This document shows, piece by piece, positions 1-10,698 of a stretch of DNA of 64,000 bases. Below the pieces are notes generated by a model. It made no database searches. It was not told the origin of the DNA and saw only the letters and a program-made list of their open reading frames with translations. The translations under genes and the position numbers were made by a program. The first letter of the stretch is position 1. Each line of letters opens with the position of its first letter. Where the stretch lies: assembly GCF_003427025.1 (NCBI RefSeq), contig NZ_QVAI01000002.1, positions 372,001 through 436,000 of the forward strand. Reading direction: 5' to 3'. Origin of the DNA: Jiangella endophytica (GTDB taxonomy: Bacteria > Actinomycetota > Actinomycetes > Jiangellales > Jiangellaceae).

Positions 1-1
1 C

Positions 2-1840
<1,839 letters not shown>

Positions 1841-1960
1841 TCCAGCACATGACATGAAACGCCGCTACATGAACGACAACGGGGACGAAGACAACCGTGG
1901 GCCTGTTTCGCGCGTCATAACTGACGTGTGGCCGGCAGGTCGCACCTGGAGGAACCACTC

Positions 1961-4510
1961 GTGACCAACGACACCACCACGGCCGGCGACGCGTTCGGAC
2001 CCGGGGGACGGATCGAGCCGGTCGATCTGCAGGTCGAGATGCAGCGCAGCTATCTCGACTACGCGATGACCGTCATCGTCTCCCGGGCGCTGCCCGACGT
2101 CCGTGACGGTCTCAAGCCGGTGCACCGCCGCGTCCTCTACGCGATGTTCGACGGCGGCTACCGGCCCGATCGCGGCTTCTCCAAGTGCTCCCGCGTCGTC
2201 GGCGACGTCATGGGCAACTACCACCCGCACGGCGACACCGCCATCTACGACACCCTGGTCCGGCTGGGCCAGTGGTGGTCGATGCGGTACCGGCTGGTGC
2301 AGGGGCAGGGCAACTTCGGTTCGCGCGGCGACGACCGCCAGGCGGCCATGCGCTACACCGAGTGCCGCATGGCGCCGCTGGCCATGGAGATGGTCCGCGA
2401 CATCGAAGAAGAGACCGTCGACTTCTCCCCCAACTACGACAGCCGCGGCGCCGAGCCAGACGTGCTGCCGGCGCGGTTCCCGAACCTCCTGGTCAACGGC
2501 TCCGGCGGCATCGCCGTCGGCATGGCCACGAACATCCCGCCGCACAACCTGCGCGAGGTCGCGGCCGGCGTCGACTGGTACCTCGACAACCCCGAGGCCT
2601 CGAACGAGGAACTGCTCACCGCGCTGCTCGAGCGGGTCAAGGGCCCCGACTTCCCCACCAGCGCGCTCATCGTCGGCACCAACGGCATCGAGCAGGCCTA
2701 CCGCACCGGCCGCGGCTCGGTCACCATGCGCGCCGTCGTCGAGGTCGAGGAGGACAGCCGTGGCCGCACCTGCCTGGTCATCACCGAGCTGCCGTACCAG
2801 GTCAACCCCGACGCGCTGATCCGCAAGATCGCCGAACTGGCCGACACCGGCCGGGTCCCCGGCATCGCCGATCTCAAGGACGATTCCTCGTCGCGGACGG
2901 GCATGCGCATCATCGTCGTGCTCAAGCGCGACGCCGTCGCCACCGTCGTCCGCAACAACCTCTACAAGCACACCCAGCTGCAGGACAACTTCGGCTGCAA
3001 CATGGTGGCGCTGGTCGACGGCGTGCCCCGCACGCTGTCGCTCGACGCGTTCGTCCGGCACTGGGTCGTGCACCAGGTCGAGGTCATCCGCCGGCGCACC
3101 GAGTTCCGGCTGCGCAAGAAGCGCGAGCGCCTGCACATCGTCCTGGGTCTGCTCAAGGCGATCGACGCCATCGACGAGGTCATCGCGCTGATCCGCCGGT
3201 CGCAGGACGTCGAAGAGGCCCGCAACGGCCTCATGGCGCTGCTCGACATCGACGAGATCCAGGCCACGGCCATCCTCGACATGCAGCTGCGCCGGCTCAC
3301 GGCGCTGTCGCGCGACGAGCTGCAGAACGAGCACGACGTCCTGGTCGCCGACATCGCCGAGCTGCAGGCCATCCTCGAGTCCGACGAGCGCAAGCGGGCC
3401 ATCATCCGCGAGGAGCTCGCCGAGATCGTCGAGAAGTACGGCGACGAGCGCCGCAGCCGCATCGTGCCGGCCGAGGGCGACCTCACCGCCGAGGACCTCA
3501 TCCCCGAGGAGCCGGTGGTCGTCACGATCACCCGCGGCGGCTACGCCAAGCGCACCAAGGCCGACCTCTACCGCTCGCAGAAGCGCGGCGGCAAGGGCGT
3601 GCGCGGCGCGCAGCTGCGCGAGGACGACGTCGTCGACCAGTTCTTCGTCACCACCACGCACCACTGGATCCTGTTCTTCACCAACCGCGGCCGGGTCTAC
3701 CGCGCGAAGGCCTACGAGCTGCCCGAGCTGGCCCGCGACGCCAAGGGGCAGCACGTCGCCAACCTGCTGGCGTTCCAGCCCGACGAGAAGATCGCCCGGG
3801 TGCTCACGCTGAAGGACTACGAGCAGTCGCCGTACCTCGTGCTCGCCACGAAGCACGGCATGATCAAGAAGACCAAGCTCACCGAGTACGACTCCAACCG
3901 CTCCGGCGGCGTCATCGCGGTCCTGTTCCGCGAGGAGGACGACGAGCTGATCGGCGCCGAGCTGGTCAGCGCCGACGACGACATCCTGCTGGTGTCGCGC
4001 AAGGCGCAGGCCATCCGCTTCACCGCCACCGACGATCAGCTGCGGCCGATGGGCCGCGCCACCGGCGGCGTCGTGGGCATGAAGTTCCGCGACGGCGACG
4101 AACTGTTGTCAATGTCCGTTGTGCGCGATGGAACCGACTCGTACGTCTTTACCGTCACAGATGGTGGATTCGCCAAACGAACCGTTGTCGAGGAATATCG
4201 TGTTCAGGGACGCGGGGGTTTGGGTATCAAGGCGATGAAGATCAATGAGGACAGAGGCTCTCTGGTGGGTGCCCTGGTCGTCGGCGACGGCGACGAGGTT
4301 CTTGCCATCCGGGCATCCGGAGGGGTGACGCGTAGTCCAGTGGCGGACGTTCCTGCCAAGGGTCGTGACACCATGGGAGTCAAGTACGTTGCGCTCGGTG
4401 GCGACGATGTGGTCGTCGCCATCGCGCACAGTGCCGAGGAGGACTCGGTGGAGGAGGTCGTCGAGGACGTGGCGGACTCCGAGATCGACGCGGAGGGTGA
4501 TGGCTCGTGA
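1961..4510 (+). CDS. gyrA: DNA gyrase subunit A
   Basis: DNA cleavage/religation subunit of gyrase, 849 residues. An in-frame GTG at 1928 is possible, but the GTG at 1961 is preferred because GGAGGA sits 7-12 bases before it. The catalytic tyrosine is Tyr132 in AAMRYTE. The quinolone-determining loop reads [10 protein letters not shown], with Thr93 and Asp97 at the positions of E. coli Ser83 and Asp87. The C-terminal half carries the beta-pinwheel DNA-wrapping repeats with the GyrA box QKRGGKG (near 3577-3600). The tail is acidic. Codon use shifts to less G+C-rich codons between about 4105 and 4410 (see findings) without breaking the frame. The stop overlaps the start of the DUF3566 gene. Confidence 0.98.
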   Translation: MTNDTTTAGDAFGPGGRIEPVDLQVEMQRSYLDYAMTVIVSRALPDVRDGLKPVHRRVLYAMFDGGYRPDRGFSKCSRVVGDVMGNYHPHGDTAIYDTLVRLGQWWSMRYRLVQGQGNFGSRGDDRQAAMRYTECRMAPLAMEMVRDIEEETVDFSPNYDSRGAEPDVLPARFPNLLVNGSGGIAVGMATNIPPHNLREVAAGVDWYLDNPEASNEELLTALLERVKGPDFPTSALIVGTNGIEQAYRTGRGSVTMRAVVEVEEDSRGRTCLVITELPYQVNPDALIRKIAELADTGRVPGIADLKDDSSSRTGMRIIVVLKRDAVATVVRNNLYKHTQLQDNFGCNMVALVDGVPRTLSLDAFVRHWVVHQVEVIRRRTEFRLRKKRERLHIVLGLLKAIDAIDEVIALIRRSQDVEEARNGLMALLDIDEIQATAILDMQLRRLTALSRDELQNEHDVLVADIAELQAILESDERKRAIIREELAEIVEKYGDERRSRIVPAEGDLTAEDLIPEEPVVVTITRGGYAKRTKADLYRSQKRGGKGVRGAQLREDDVVDQFFVTTTHHWILFFTNRGRVYRAKAYELPELARDAKGQHVANLLAFQPDEKIARVLTLKDYEQSPYLVLATKHGMIKKTKLTEYDSNRSGGVIAVLFREEDDELIGAELVSADDDILLVSRKAQAIRFTATDDQLRPMGRATGGVVGMKFRDGDELLSMSVVRDGTDSYVFTVTDGGFAKRTVVEEYRVQGRGGLGIKAMKINEDRGSLVGALVVGDGDEVLAIRASGGVTRSPVADVPAKGRDTMGVKYVALGGDDVVVAIAHSAEEDSVEEVVEDVADSEIDAEGDGS

Positions 4511-5538
4511 CGAGCAGCGGCGCGACCGGGCGTCCGGGGTCCGACCAGGACGCGCGCAACAAGAGCGCGCCTCCTGCGGACCGGCAGGAACAGCAGTCCA
4601 ACGGCGCGAAGCCCGGGGCTCCCAGTAGCAACGGGTCGCCCAACGGGCAGCGCGACGCCGGGGAGCCAGCGGTCGACAATCGCCGCCAGCAGCAGGGTGG
4701 CGGGCAGACGCGCGGCGCCGCCGCGGCCCGCACGGCCACCCGCAACCGCTCGCGCGAGGACACCACGCCGCGGTCGGGGGCCGAGTCCACGCAGAACCCG
4801 TGGTCCCGTCCCGGCGAGCAGCCCGGCCAGAACGGCGGCCCGCAGAACGGCAACGGCAAGCGGCCCGCCGCCGCGAACTCGCCGAACGGCGGCCCGGCCG
4901 GGTCCGGTCAGGCCGCCGGCGCGCCGCCGAACGGTCCCGTGCCGCCGCCGTCGCTGGTCGCCCAGCAGGGCGGCGCCGCTCCCACGGTGTTCCCGGCTAC
5001 GCCGCCCGGGCCGGTCCCGGCTGCGCCCGTCCCGCCGACCGATCTCGCCGTCGACACCCAGGCCAGCCTCGAGGCGGTCCCGCCGGCGACGCCTCGTGCG
5101 TCCAACCCGGGCAAGACGGCGGCCGGCTCCAGTTCGTCGCGGTCCACCAGTTCGCGCCGTCCCGGCCGGGTGCGCAAGGCCCGGCTCCGGCTGCTGCGGG
5201 TCGACCCGTGGTCGGTCATGAAGACGGCGTTCCTGCTGTCGGTCGCGCTCGGCATCACGCTGTTCGTGGCGGTCGCGGTGCTCTGGTCGGTGCTCGACGC
5301 CGCCGGCGTGTTCAGTTCGATCGACGAGATCGTCACCGACATGACGGCCTCCGACAGCAACTCCGGCATCGACATCAACCAGTACGTCGAGCTGTCTCGC
5401 GTGCTCGGCTTCACCACCCTCATCGCGGTGGTCGACGTCGTGCTGCTGACGGCCCTGGCGACGCTGGGCGCGTTCCTGTACAACCTCTCCGCGAGCCTGC
5501 TCGGCGGCCTCGAGCTGACCCTCGCCGAGGACGACTGA
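4507..5538 (+). CDS. DUF3566 domain membrane protein
   Basis: Actinobacterial membrane protein of unknown biochemical role that almost always follows gyrA. 343 residues; GTG start overlaps the gyrA stop (GTGA) and GGAGGG lies just upstream, so the two are probably translationally coupled. Residues 1 to about 230 are low-complexity, rich in Pro, Gly, Asn, Gln and Ala, and probably disordered. The conserved domain begins near residue 238 with a membrane helix (about 240-262), a short loop with a VSSIDEIV-like motif, and a second helix (about 302-326), ending EDD. The long disordered cytoplasmic arm is typical of the family in high-GC species. Family known; function unknown. Confidence 0.93.
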   Translation: MTSSGATGRPGSDQDARNKSAPPADRQEQQSNGAKPGAPSSNGSPNGQRDAGEPAVDNRRQQQGGGQTRGAAAARTATRNRSREDTTPRSGAESTQNPWSRPGEQPGQNGGPQNGNGKRPAAANSPNGGPAGSGQAAGAPPNGPVPPPSLVAQQGGAAPTVFPATPPGPVPAAPVPPTDLAVDTQASLEAVPPATPRASNPGKTAAGSSSSRSTSSRRPGRVRKARLRLLRVDPWSVMKTAFLLSVALGITLFVAVAVLWSVLDAAGVFSSIDEIVTDMTASDSNSGIDINQYVELSRVLGFTTLIAVVDVVLLTALATLGAFLYNLSASLLGGLELTLAEDD

Positions 5539-5626
5539 GCCGGTCCCCGTGGCGGCGGTCAGCCCGGTTTGGGTTGGCCGCCGACGGTGAGGTACGCTGC
5601 TGCGGCGCACTTGGTGCGAAATCCCC

Positions 5627-5700
5627 GGGCCTATAGCTCAGACGGTTAGAGCGCTTCCCTGATAAGGAAGAGGTCACAGGTTCAAGTCCTGTTAGGCCCA
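5627..5700 (+). tRNA. tRNA-Ile (GAU anticodon)
   Basis: A full cloverleaf can be drawn: acceptor GGGCCTA/TAGGCCC, D arm GCTC/GAGC, anticodon arm CTTCC/GGAAG with loop CTGATAA (anticodon GAT at 5661-5663), and T arm ACAGG/CCTGT with TTCAAGT. CCA is not fully encoded. This is the conserved tRNA-Ile downstream of gyrA in actinomycetes. Confidence 0.98.
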
Positions 5701-5710
5701 CCCAGGTCAG

Positions 5711-5739
5711 AGCCCCTATCGACCCACTCGGTAGGGGCT
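5711..5739 (+). terminator. Hairpin terminator after tRNA-Ile
   Basis: A 12-bp stem AGCCCCTATCGA (5711-5722) pairs with 5728-5739 with one G.T wobble and a 5-base loop, 10 bp after the tRNA. There is no long T tract, as is usual for high-GC terminators. Confidence 0.85.
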
Positions 5740-5834
5740 TGCTCGTGCCCGCGCTCCTACGCGGGCATCCGGACCTCAGGCCGCGGACTCCGAGCCGGGT
5801 AGCTTTGAGCTACCAAGGACGAGGGGATCCGATC

Positions 5835-6560
5835 ATGGCAAACGGTCCTGAGGTCATCACGGCTCGCGTCCAGGCCGCCGCCGCCCGTACGTCGGCGGCC
5901 GGTTCGGCGCGCCTGTCGTCCGGGCTCCATCACGGTGCGCCGACCCTGGAGGTGCGCGACCGGCTCACCGAGGGCGTGGTCGATTTCGCGGCCCGCAGGG
6001 CGCTGGTGTCCGAACGACTCCTGTCCGGATCTCTCCAGGACGACCTGCAGAGCGCACCGGAGGCCTTCATCAGACCGCGCGAGCTGCTCTACGACGGCGC
6101 GATCCAGCTGATGCGCTCGGGTGACTCCTGGCTCGCCTTCACCGACGTCGAGCGGGACGGCCCACGCAGCCACCTCGATCCGCTGTGGCCGATGGACGCC
6201 CTGTTCGGTGCCGGCGATGACGTCATCGTGGCTGGTACGGACACCATCCGCGACGTCACGACCACTCACTATCAGTTCACCGTCGATCTCGTGGCGGCCG
6301 ACGACCGCCTGCTCACGGGGATCGAAGTGCCCGAAGGGCCGTTGCGCCGATTGCGTCGGCTGCCCGCAGAGGTATGGCTGGACGACGCCGGCCGAGCGCG
6401 CCGGATCGCGATCCAGAACGCCGCGGGCGATCGTCAGGTCTGGAAGGTCCTCGAGTTGTGGGACTTCGGCGTCGCGGTAGCGATCACCCCTCCCGGCCCT
6501 GACCAGGTGACGACCCCGGACCCGGTCGACCTGCCGCGGATCCTCATGGGAGACGGTTAG
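5835..6560 (+). CDS. LolA/LppX-like fold protein, hypothetical
   Basis: 241 residues from ATG 5835, with GAGGGG about 9 bases upstream; an in-frame start farther upstream overlaps the tRNA terminator and is unlikely. The pattern of alternating beta strands with lines such as LLYDGAIQLMRSGDSWLAF, a Thr-rich segment around GTDTIRDVTTTHYQFTVDL, and the WLDDAGRARRI motif resembles actinobacterial LppX/LprG-type lipid-carrier folds, which usually bind acyl chains. Unlike those, no signal peptide or lipobox is visible, so it may be cytosolic. Function not known; the fold assignment is an inference from motif texture. Confidence 0.75.
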   Translation: MANGPEVITARVQAAAARTSAAGSARLSSGLHHGAPTLEVRDRLTEGVVDFAARRALVSERLLSGSLQDDLQSAPEAFIRPRELLYDGAIQLMRSGDSWLAFTDVERDGPRSHLDPLWPMDALFGAGDDVIVAGTDTIRDVTTTHYQFTVDLVAADDRLLTGIEVPEGPLRRLRRLPAEVWLDDAGRARRIAIQNAAGDRQVWKVLELWDFGVAVAITPPGPDQVTTPDPVDLPRILMGDG

Positions 6561-6655
6561 GACCAACGGCGTGACTGCGCACCACCCGTGTGGTCCCGTC
6601 GTCCGGCGGGCAGGGCTGCGGGCTGTCCGCGCCGGTCCCGGTAGGCTCGGTGGCC

Positions 6656-7024
6656 GTGAGGACGGTGTCGCGGCTGCTGGTGCTGGCCGCGTTGCTGCTC
6701 GGCATCGTGCTGATGCACCACGTCGCCGGGGCCGGACACACCGACGGGCACAGCCCGGCGCACGAGCCCACGGCCACCCATGCCGCGGGGCACGAGAACG
6801 AGCCGTCGCCGTCGTCGGAGGGACACGGGCTCGCGCACCTGTGCCTGGCGGTCCTGTCGGCCGCCGCGCTGGTCCTGGCCGGCCGGCTGCTGCTGGGCCG
6901 GCTGCCCGACGTCACGCGGCGCGCCCGCGACGTCGTCCTGGCTGGGCGGACGCTCTGGGCGTGGCCGCCGCCGCGCGCTCATGGAGCCGCGCTGCTGACG
7001 TCCCTGGGTGTGTCGCGGACGTGA
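6656..7024 (+). CDS. DUF6153-like small membrane protein
   Basis: 122 residues from GTG 6656 (an adjacent GTG at 6650 is also possible). It begins with an N-terminal hydrophobic helix (RLLVLAALLLGIVLMHHVAG), has a His-rich outward segment (HTDGHSPAHEP.THAAGHENE), a second helix (CLAVLSAAALVLAGRLLL), and an Arg-rich tail. This layout matches small DUF6153 proteins that in actinomycetes sit directly before a DUF305 gene, as here. The His-rich stretch suggests metal binding, possibly copper, but that is inference. Confidence 0.75.
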   Translation: MRTVSRLLVLAALLLGIVLMHHVAGAGHTDGHSPAHEPTATHAAGHENEPSPSSEGHGLAHLCLAVLSAAALVLAGRLLLGRLPDVTRRARDVVLAGRTLWAWPPPRAHGAALLTSLGVSRT

Positions 7025-7082
7025 CGGCCGGGGCCACGCCCCGACCCACCGTCCACGTAGCTCCCGAAGGGACCGGTTCCCA

Positions 7083-7613
7083 TTGCACCGCAGACGCTTC
7101 GCGATGCCCGCCCTCGCCCTCGTCGTCCTGGCCGGCTGCGGCTCGAACGACGACGGTGACGACTTCGCTCCCGCGGACGTCGAGTTCGCGCGCCAGATGA
7201 TCCCGCACCATGCCCAGGCCGTCGAGATGGCCGGCATGCTGCCGGCCGACGGCGTCAGCGCCGAGCTGACCGAGCTGGCCGCCGCCATCGCCGACGCCCA
7301 GCAACCGGAGATCGACCAGATGACCGCGATGCTGGACCGCTGGGGCTACGTGCCGCCACCGCTGGAGGGCGGCCACGCGCACGAGATGGCCGGCATGCTC
7401 ACCGAGGACGACCTCGCCGCGCTCGACGCCGCGACCGGCGTCGAGTTCGAGCGGATGTGGCTGACGATGATGATCGAGCACCACGAGGGTGCGATCGAGA
7501 TGGCCCGGTCCGTGCTCGACGACGGCATCGACACGCAGGCCCGTGAGCTGGCCGAGGAGATCGTCGACGTGCAGCAGGCCGAGATCGTGCGGATGGAGCG
7601 CATGCTGGAGTGA
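7083..7613 (+). CDS. DUF305 family lipoprotein
   Basis: Extracytoplasmic ferritin-like four-helix protein, 176 residues. The TTG at 7083 is preferred over ATG 7104 because it supplies the basic HRRRF start needed for a lipoprotein signal ending in LAGC; GAAGGGA lies upstream. Two halves carry the family signature: ARQMIPHHAQAVEMA near the N-terminus and MMIEHHEGAIEMA in the second repeat, each an HH pair likely to bind metal. Paired with the upstream DUF6153-like gene, with which it may act in copper or metal handling at the cell surface; this role is inferred from such neighbourhoods, not shown here. Confidence 0.92.
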   Translation: MHRRRFAMPALALVVLAGCGSNDDGDDFAPADVEFARQMIPHHAQAVEMAGMLPADGVSAELTELAAAIADAQQPEIDQMTAMLDRWGYVPPPLEGGHAHEMAGMLTEDDLAALDAATGVEFERMWLTMMIEHHEGAIEMARSVLDDGIDTQARELAEEIVDVQQAEIVRMERMLE

Positions 7614-7698
7614 CGTGATTCCGATGTCGCCCTGCTGCCGCCGGGATCACTGCGTTAACCTCACACGTGAGTCGACCACCGTCTGGAGGCGGACCATC

Positions 7699-7839
7699 GT
7701 GTTCAACAAGAAGATCCTGTTCGGAGCGGTCGTTGCCGTGGTGGGGTACCTCGGTTACCGCCGTTACCAGTCCGGACGGGCCGAGCAGGACCTGTGGGCC
7801 GAGGCCACGGATCCGATCCCGCCCGCCGACCCGCGCTGA
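7699..7839 (+). CDS. DLW-39 family peptide
   Basis: 46-residue protein from GTG 7699 with GGAGGCGG upstream. One N-terminal membrane helix (KKILFGAVVAVVGYLGY) follows a lysine pair, then RRY and the diagnostic EQDLWAEATDP tail near the C-terminus. Such DLW-containing peptides are conserved in actinomycetes near the gyrA/tRNA region; role unknown. A strong hairpin follows immediately. Confidence 0.88.
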   Translation: MFNKKILFGAVVAVVGYLGYRRYQSGRAEQDLWAEATDPIPPADPR

Positions 7840-7850
7840 TTCATACATCG

Positions 7851-7899
7851 ACGGCCACGTGAGCCCTCGCCCGGTCGTGGCGAGGCCTCACGTGGCCGT
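7851..7899 (+). terminator. Strong hairpin terminator
   Basis: Arms of 21 nt (7851-7871 and 7879-7899; ACGGCCACGTGAG pairs with CTCACGTGGCCGT) match at 20 of 21 positions around a 7-base loop, 11 bp after the DLW-39 stop. It separates that gene from the MerR relic. Confidence 0.85.
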
Positions 7900-7929
7900 C
7901 TGCTGTCGGTGGACTTGACGTTGACGTAG

Positions 7930-8404
7930 CGTCAACGCTTACCGGCGTGGACGGCCGACGGAGGCTGCCGCCACTACGAGCAGGAGCAACTGCTGCGGTT
8001 GCAGCGGATCCTGCTGTTGCGCGAGCTCGGTCTCGGGCTGGAAGGGGGACCATGACGGCGAACTCGATGACCTCGCCATCGACGAGGCGACCGCCCGGAT
8101 GCGCGGTCGGTCGGCGGACCAGGCGACGCAGGCACGGTCGGGCTTCGCTGCGGCGTCGTCCGCTCTCGCCGCTCTGCGCGCCGACGGCGTCTCCGTCGCC
8201 GCTGCACAGGTGCAGGAGGTCGTCGACGAGCACTACCGGTGGGTGTGCCTGTTCTGGACGCCCAGCCGTGACGCCTACCGCGGCCTCGCCGACCTCTACG
8301 TCGACGACGACCGCTTCCGCCAGAACATCGGCCAGGGCGACGACGCGCTGGTCGACTACCTCCGCGACGCCATGAAGGCCTACGCCGACGCGCGGCTCGC
8401 GTAG
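7930..8404 (+). pseudogene. Decayed TipA-type MerR regulator
   Basis: Two pieces of one regulator survive in different frames. Frame A (7930-8055) reads DGGCRHYEQEQLLRLQRILL and then LRELGLGLEGGP-stop: the end of a MerR winged helix joined abruptly to the GGPM linker. Frame B (8051-8404) carries the ligand-binding TipAS domain (DGELDDLAIDEATARM, then VCLFWTPSRDAYRGLADLYV and VDYLRDAMKAYADARL). The first HTH helices are missing, the coiled-coil dimerisation helix is deleted, and the two pieces are out of frame, so no working regulator can be made. A short frame-B peptide from ATG 8099 could still be translated as a free TipAS-like domain. Confidence 0.82.
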
Positions 8405-8413
8405 CGGTCCGAC

Positions 8414-8444
8414 GGGCTCGGGAGAGCTGCGGATCTCCCGGCCC
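8414..8444 (+). terminator. Hairpin after the MerR relic
   Basis: GGGCTCGGGAGA (8414-8425) pairs with TCTCCCGGCCC (8434-8444) with one bulged base. It lies 10 bp after the relic's stop and so is probably its old terminator. Confidence 0.7.
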
Positions 8445-8552
8445 GCCGGATGCCGGTTCGGGTATGAATTCGCTGCACAGCGCGCTGACGCGCTATGGTT
8501 GGCGGCGCGGTTCGGCACCGCGCTCTTCGGCGTGGAGCCGCTCCGCACCAGC

Positions 8553-8628
8553 GGGGACGTAGCTCAATTGGCAGAGCACTGCCTTTGCAAGGCAGGGGTT
8601 AGGGGTTCGATTCCCCTCGTCTCCACCA
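8553..8628 (+). tRNA. tRNA-Ala (UGC anticodon)
   Basis: Cloverleaf: acceptor GGGGACG/CGTCTCC, D arm GCTC/GAGC, anticodon arm CTGCC/GGCAG with loop TTTGCAA (anticodon TGC 8586-8588), T arm AGGGG/CCCCT with TTCGATT. CCA is encoded (8626-8628). It is the usual partner of the tRNA-Ile after gyrA, and an integrase remnant begins about 50 bp beyond it. Confidence 0.98.
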
Positions 8629-8674
8629 GCGCCAACAGCCCAAGAACGATCATCGTCAGCATCGGTCGTGCCCG

Positions 8675-8940
8675 TTACGTGCCCGTACGGCCGTCGTCGG
8701 TGGCTTCGACACCGGGCAGCGTGATCCCCTTCAGCGCGTCGGCGATCTGACGGTCACGTCCGTTGGCGGCATGCAGGTAGATGACGGCGGCGCGAGTGCT
8801 GGCGTGGCCCATCCGCTCCATCAGCTCACGTAGGTTCGCACCGCTCGCGGCGGCCAGCGTGTTGACGGCGTGCCGAAGGTCGTGGACGTGCACATCCGTC
8901 AGCCCTGCCGCTGTGAGCGCCTTCACCCCGCGACGGCGGT
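8675..8940 (-). pseudogene. Tyrosine recombinase (integrase) C-terminal remnant
   Basis: On the minus strand the last ~85 residues of a phage-type integrase can be read. They include ALTAAGLTDVHVHDLRHAVNT (the HxLRH catalytic arginine box), LMERMGHAS (second catalytic His) and AAVIYLHA (Tyr nucleophile), followed by a typical basic tail. Everything upstream (core-binding domain and the first catalytic Arg) is absent; the frame runs into unrelated sequence next to the DoxX gene. Its position just past tRNA-Ala suggests the debris of an element once integrated at this tRNA. It cannot be active. The 5' limit is approximate. Confidence 0.85.
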
Positions 8941-8942
8941 GG

Positions 8943-9407
8943 TCACTCGGGCACGGTAGCGGCGCTCCCGTGGCGAACCTCGCTCGCCCCTCGTCCCCGC
9001 CAGTCCCGTGGCCGTGCCACCCATGCGACCACCAGCGCCAGCACGAGGTGGATGGGCGCGGAGATGCTGTGTGCGAGGGGATCCTCGTTGGCGACATGGG
9101 TGACCACGGCGCCGAAGGTGATGACGATCAGCATCGAGGCGCCGGCGAAGCGCAGGGGCGGCCGGAGCAGCATGAGCGCGGCCACAAGCTCGCCTGCGCC
9201 GACGAAGAAGCGGAACCAGCTCGGGTAGCCCCACTCGACGAACTTCACCGAGTACGCGTCGCCGAACCACGTCTCGCCCCAGTAGAACTTCGTCAGCGCC
9301 CCCATGACGAAGGAGAACACCATCCATGCCAGCAGGACGGTGAACGCACGTCGTCCGACGGTGGAGCGGGTCGGCGGTGTCGCTGCCTGGGATTCCTCGG
9401 TAGGCAT
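8943..9407 (-). CDS. DoxX family membrane protein
   Basis: 154-residue inner-membrane protein with about four helices, of the DoxX/DoxD-like family. Start is ATG at 9405-9407 with AAGGGG about 9 bases upstream; a longer frame reaching 9719 has no such signal. Features: a Thr/Pro-rich cytoplasmic start, first helix FTVLLAWMVFSFVMGALTKF, the GAGELVAALMLLRPPLRFAGA core shared by the family, and a polar tail. DoxX proteins are linked to thiosulfate:quinone oxidation or redox homeostasis in some bacteria, but most actinobacterial members, such as this, have no assigned substrate. Confidence 0.85.
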   Translation of the reverse strand: MPTEESQAATPPTRSTVGRRAFTVLLAWMVFSFVMGALTKFYWGETWFGDAYSVKFVEWGYPSWFRFFVGAGELVAALMLLRPPLRFAGASMLIVITFGAVVTHVANEDPLAHSISAPIHLVLALVVAWVARPRDWRGRGASEVRHGSAATVPE

Positions 9408-9489
9408 CGGTCTGCCCCTTCCGGTCTCGGTACTCGGTCGTCCCCCTGACGGGTCTCGACGCGAATGTGTGACCGGGTGCCGGTCGAAC

Positions 9490-9696
9490 TCAGGCCTGGC
9501 GGGCGCTCGCCGGCCGGATCGTGGAGCCGACGATGCGCATCTCGTACTGGTCGACGACGAAGGCCGTGTGCTGGTGGGCGTCGGAGTGGTCACGTGCCGC
9601 CGCGTCCGCCGTCCCGTATCGGATGAACGGCCGGCCGACCCAGGAGCAGTCGGCGCAGCGGCCTCGGTAACGGAGTTGGCCGTGTGCCTGAGGCAT
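9490..9696 (-). CDS. Small hypothetical protein with CxxC motif
   Basis: 68 residues from ATG 9694-9696. It contains one CADCSW metal-ligand-like pair, a WVGRP turn and an alanine/histidine helix (TADAAARDHSDAHQHTAF). Similar short proteins that process or bind something through a half zinc ribbon are scattered through actinomycetes, but no function is known to me. Coding status is supported by a clean start and residue composition, though it is short and isolated between genes of both strands. Confidence 0.55.
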   Translation of the reverse strand: MPQAHGQLRYRGRCADCSWVGRPFIRYGTADAAARDHSDAHQHTAFVVDQYEMRIVGSTIRPASARQA

Positions 9697-9762
9697 GGCC
9701 AGAGATTAACCGGCGACAATGCATGCCGACCTCAGTAGTGACTACTGCTCTATCGTGAGGCC

Positions 9763-10635
9763 GTGCTGCCCGATCCCGTCCTCCAGAGCCTGACCGGCCG
9801 CCCACCGGCGGACGTCGCCGACATCGACGAGGTGGCGCTGGGAGGGGGCACCGGCGCGGCGACCGCCGGGCTGACGCGGCTGACGGTTCGGCTGCGCGAC
9901 GGTCGAGAGGCGACGGTGATCCGCAAGGAGTGCCAGCCACTGACGTCGGGCCGCCACCGGCACGGCGCCACCGATCCGCGGCACTGGGCCTACTGGCGGC
10001 GCGAGCCGCTGGCGTACGCGTCAGGCCTGCTCCCGTCCGGTCCGGGGCTGCGGGCGCCGCGCTGCCACGGCGTCGTGGACGAGGTGGTGTACCTGGAGGA
10101 CGCGGGCGCGACGCCGGCGGACGTGCGGACGGCGGCGCGGCAGCTCGGCGCGTGGCAGTCCGGCGTCGGCCTCCCCGACGTCCCGTGGCTGGGCGGGCAC
10201 CAGCTGGCGCAGCGGGTCGCGGTGTCCGAGCTCGACTGGTCCGCCGTCGACGCCGACGAGCGGGCGGTGCGGCTGTGGTCGCGGCGCGACGAGCTGCTGG
10301 CCCTGCTGGCCGCCCTCCCCCGGGTCGTCTCCCATGGCGACTTCCACCCGCTCAACCTGCGCGCCGACGGCTCGGACACCGTCGCCCTGGACTGGGGCAC
10401 GATGAGTGCCGCACCGGTCGGGGCTGACGTCGCGCACCTGGCCCTGGGCGCCCAGGCCGACGTGCTGGACGACTACCTGGCGGGCGCGGACGGGGCCTTC
10501 TCCCGCGACGACGTCGACGCCGGCTGCCGGGCGACGCTGGTTCTGGTCGGCGCCAGCCGTGTGCACTGGATGCTCACGACGGGCGCCTCCTTGCCGCCCG
10601 GCTACGTCGACTTCCTCTGGGCGCACCGGCCCTGA
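9763..10635 (+). CDS. Aminoglycoside-phosphotransferase-like kinase
   Basis: 290 residues, protein-kinase-like APH fold. GTG start at 9763; no strong ribosome site is visible. The catalytic loop VSHGDFHPLNLRADG (Asp base in HGDFHPLN) and the metal-binding VALDWGTMSAAPVGADVAHL segment are clear; the N-lobe has a Gly-rich EVALGGGTGAATAGL loop and a plausible lysine (VIRKE). Family members phosphorylate aminoglycosides, macrolides, choline or other small alcohols; the substrate here cannot be told from sequence, and a resistance role is not implied. Confidence 0.88.
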   Translation: MLPDPVLQSLTGRPPADVADIDEVALGGGTGAATAGLTRLTVRLRDGREATVIRKECQPLTSGRHRHGATDPRHWAYWRREPLAYASGLLPSGPGLRAPRCHGVVDEVVYLEDAGATPADVRTAARQLGAWQSGVGLPDVPWLGGHQLAQRVAVSELDWSAVDADERAVRLWSRRDELLALLAALPRVVSHGDFHPLNLRADGSDTVALDWGTMSAAPVGADVAHLALGAQADVLDDYLAGADGAFSRDDVDAGCRATLVLVGASRVHWMLTTGASLPPGYVDFLWAHRP

Positions 10636-10698
10636 CGGAGTTCTGTCCGCCCCGCCGGGCAAGATCAGTTCGCGGGCGGCGAACGACCGGGGGTCTCC

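Noticed and set aside
1928-1960. GTG 1928 as gyrA start
   Set aside because: GTG 1961 has GGAGGA at proper spacing; the extra residues [10 protein letters not shown] do not match GyrA starts.
1865-3856. Long minus-strand open frame opposite gyrA
   Set aside because: It is the G+C-rich shadow of gyrA: no ribosome site, His/Asp/Val/Gly-rich low-complexity translation and no family motif.
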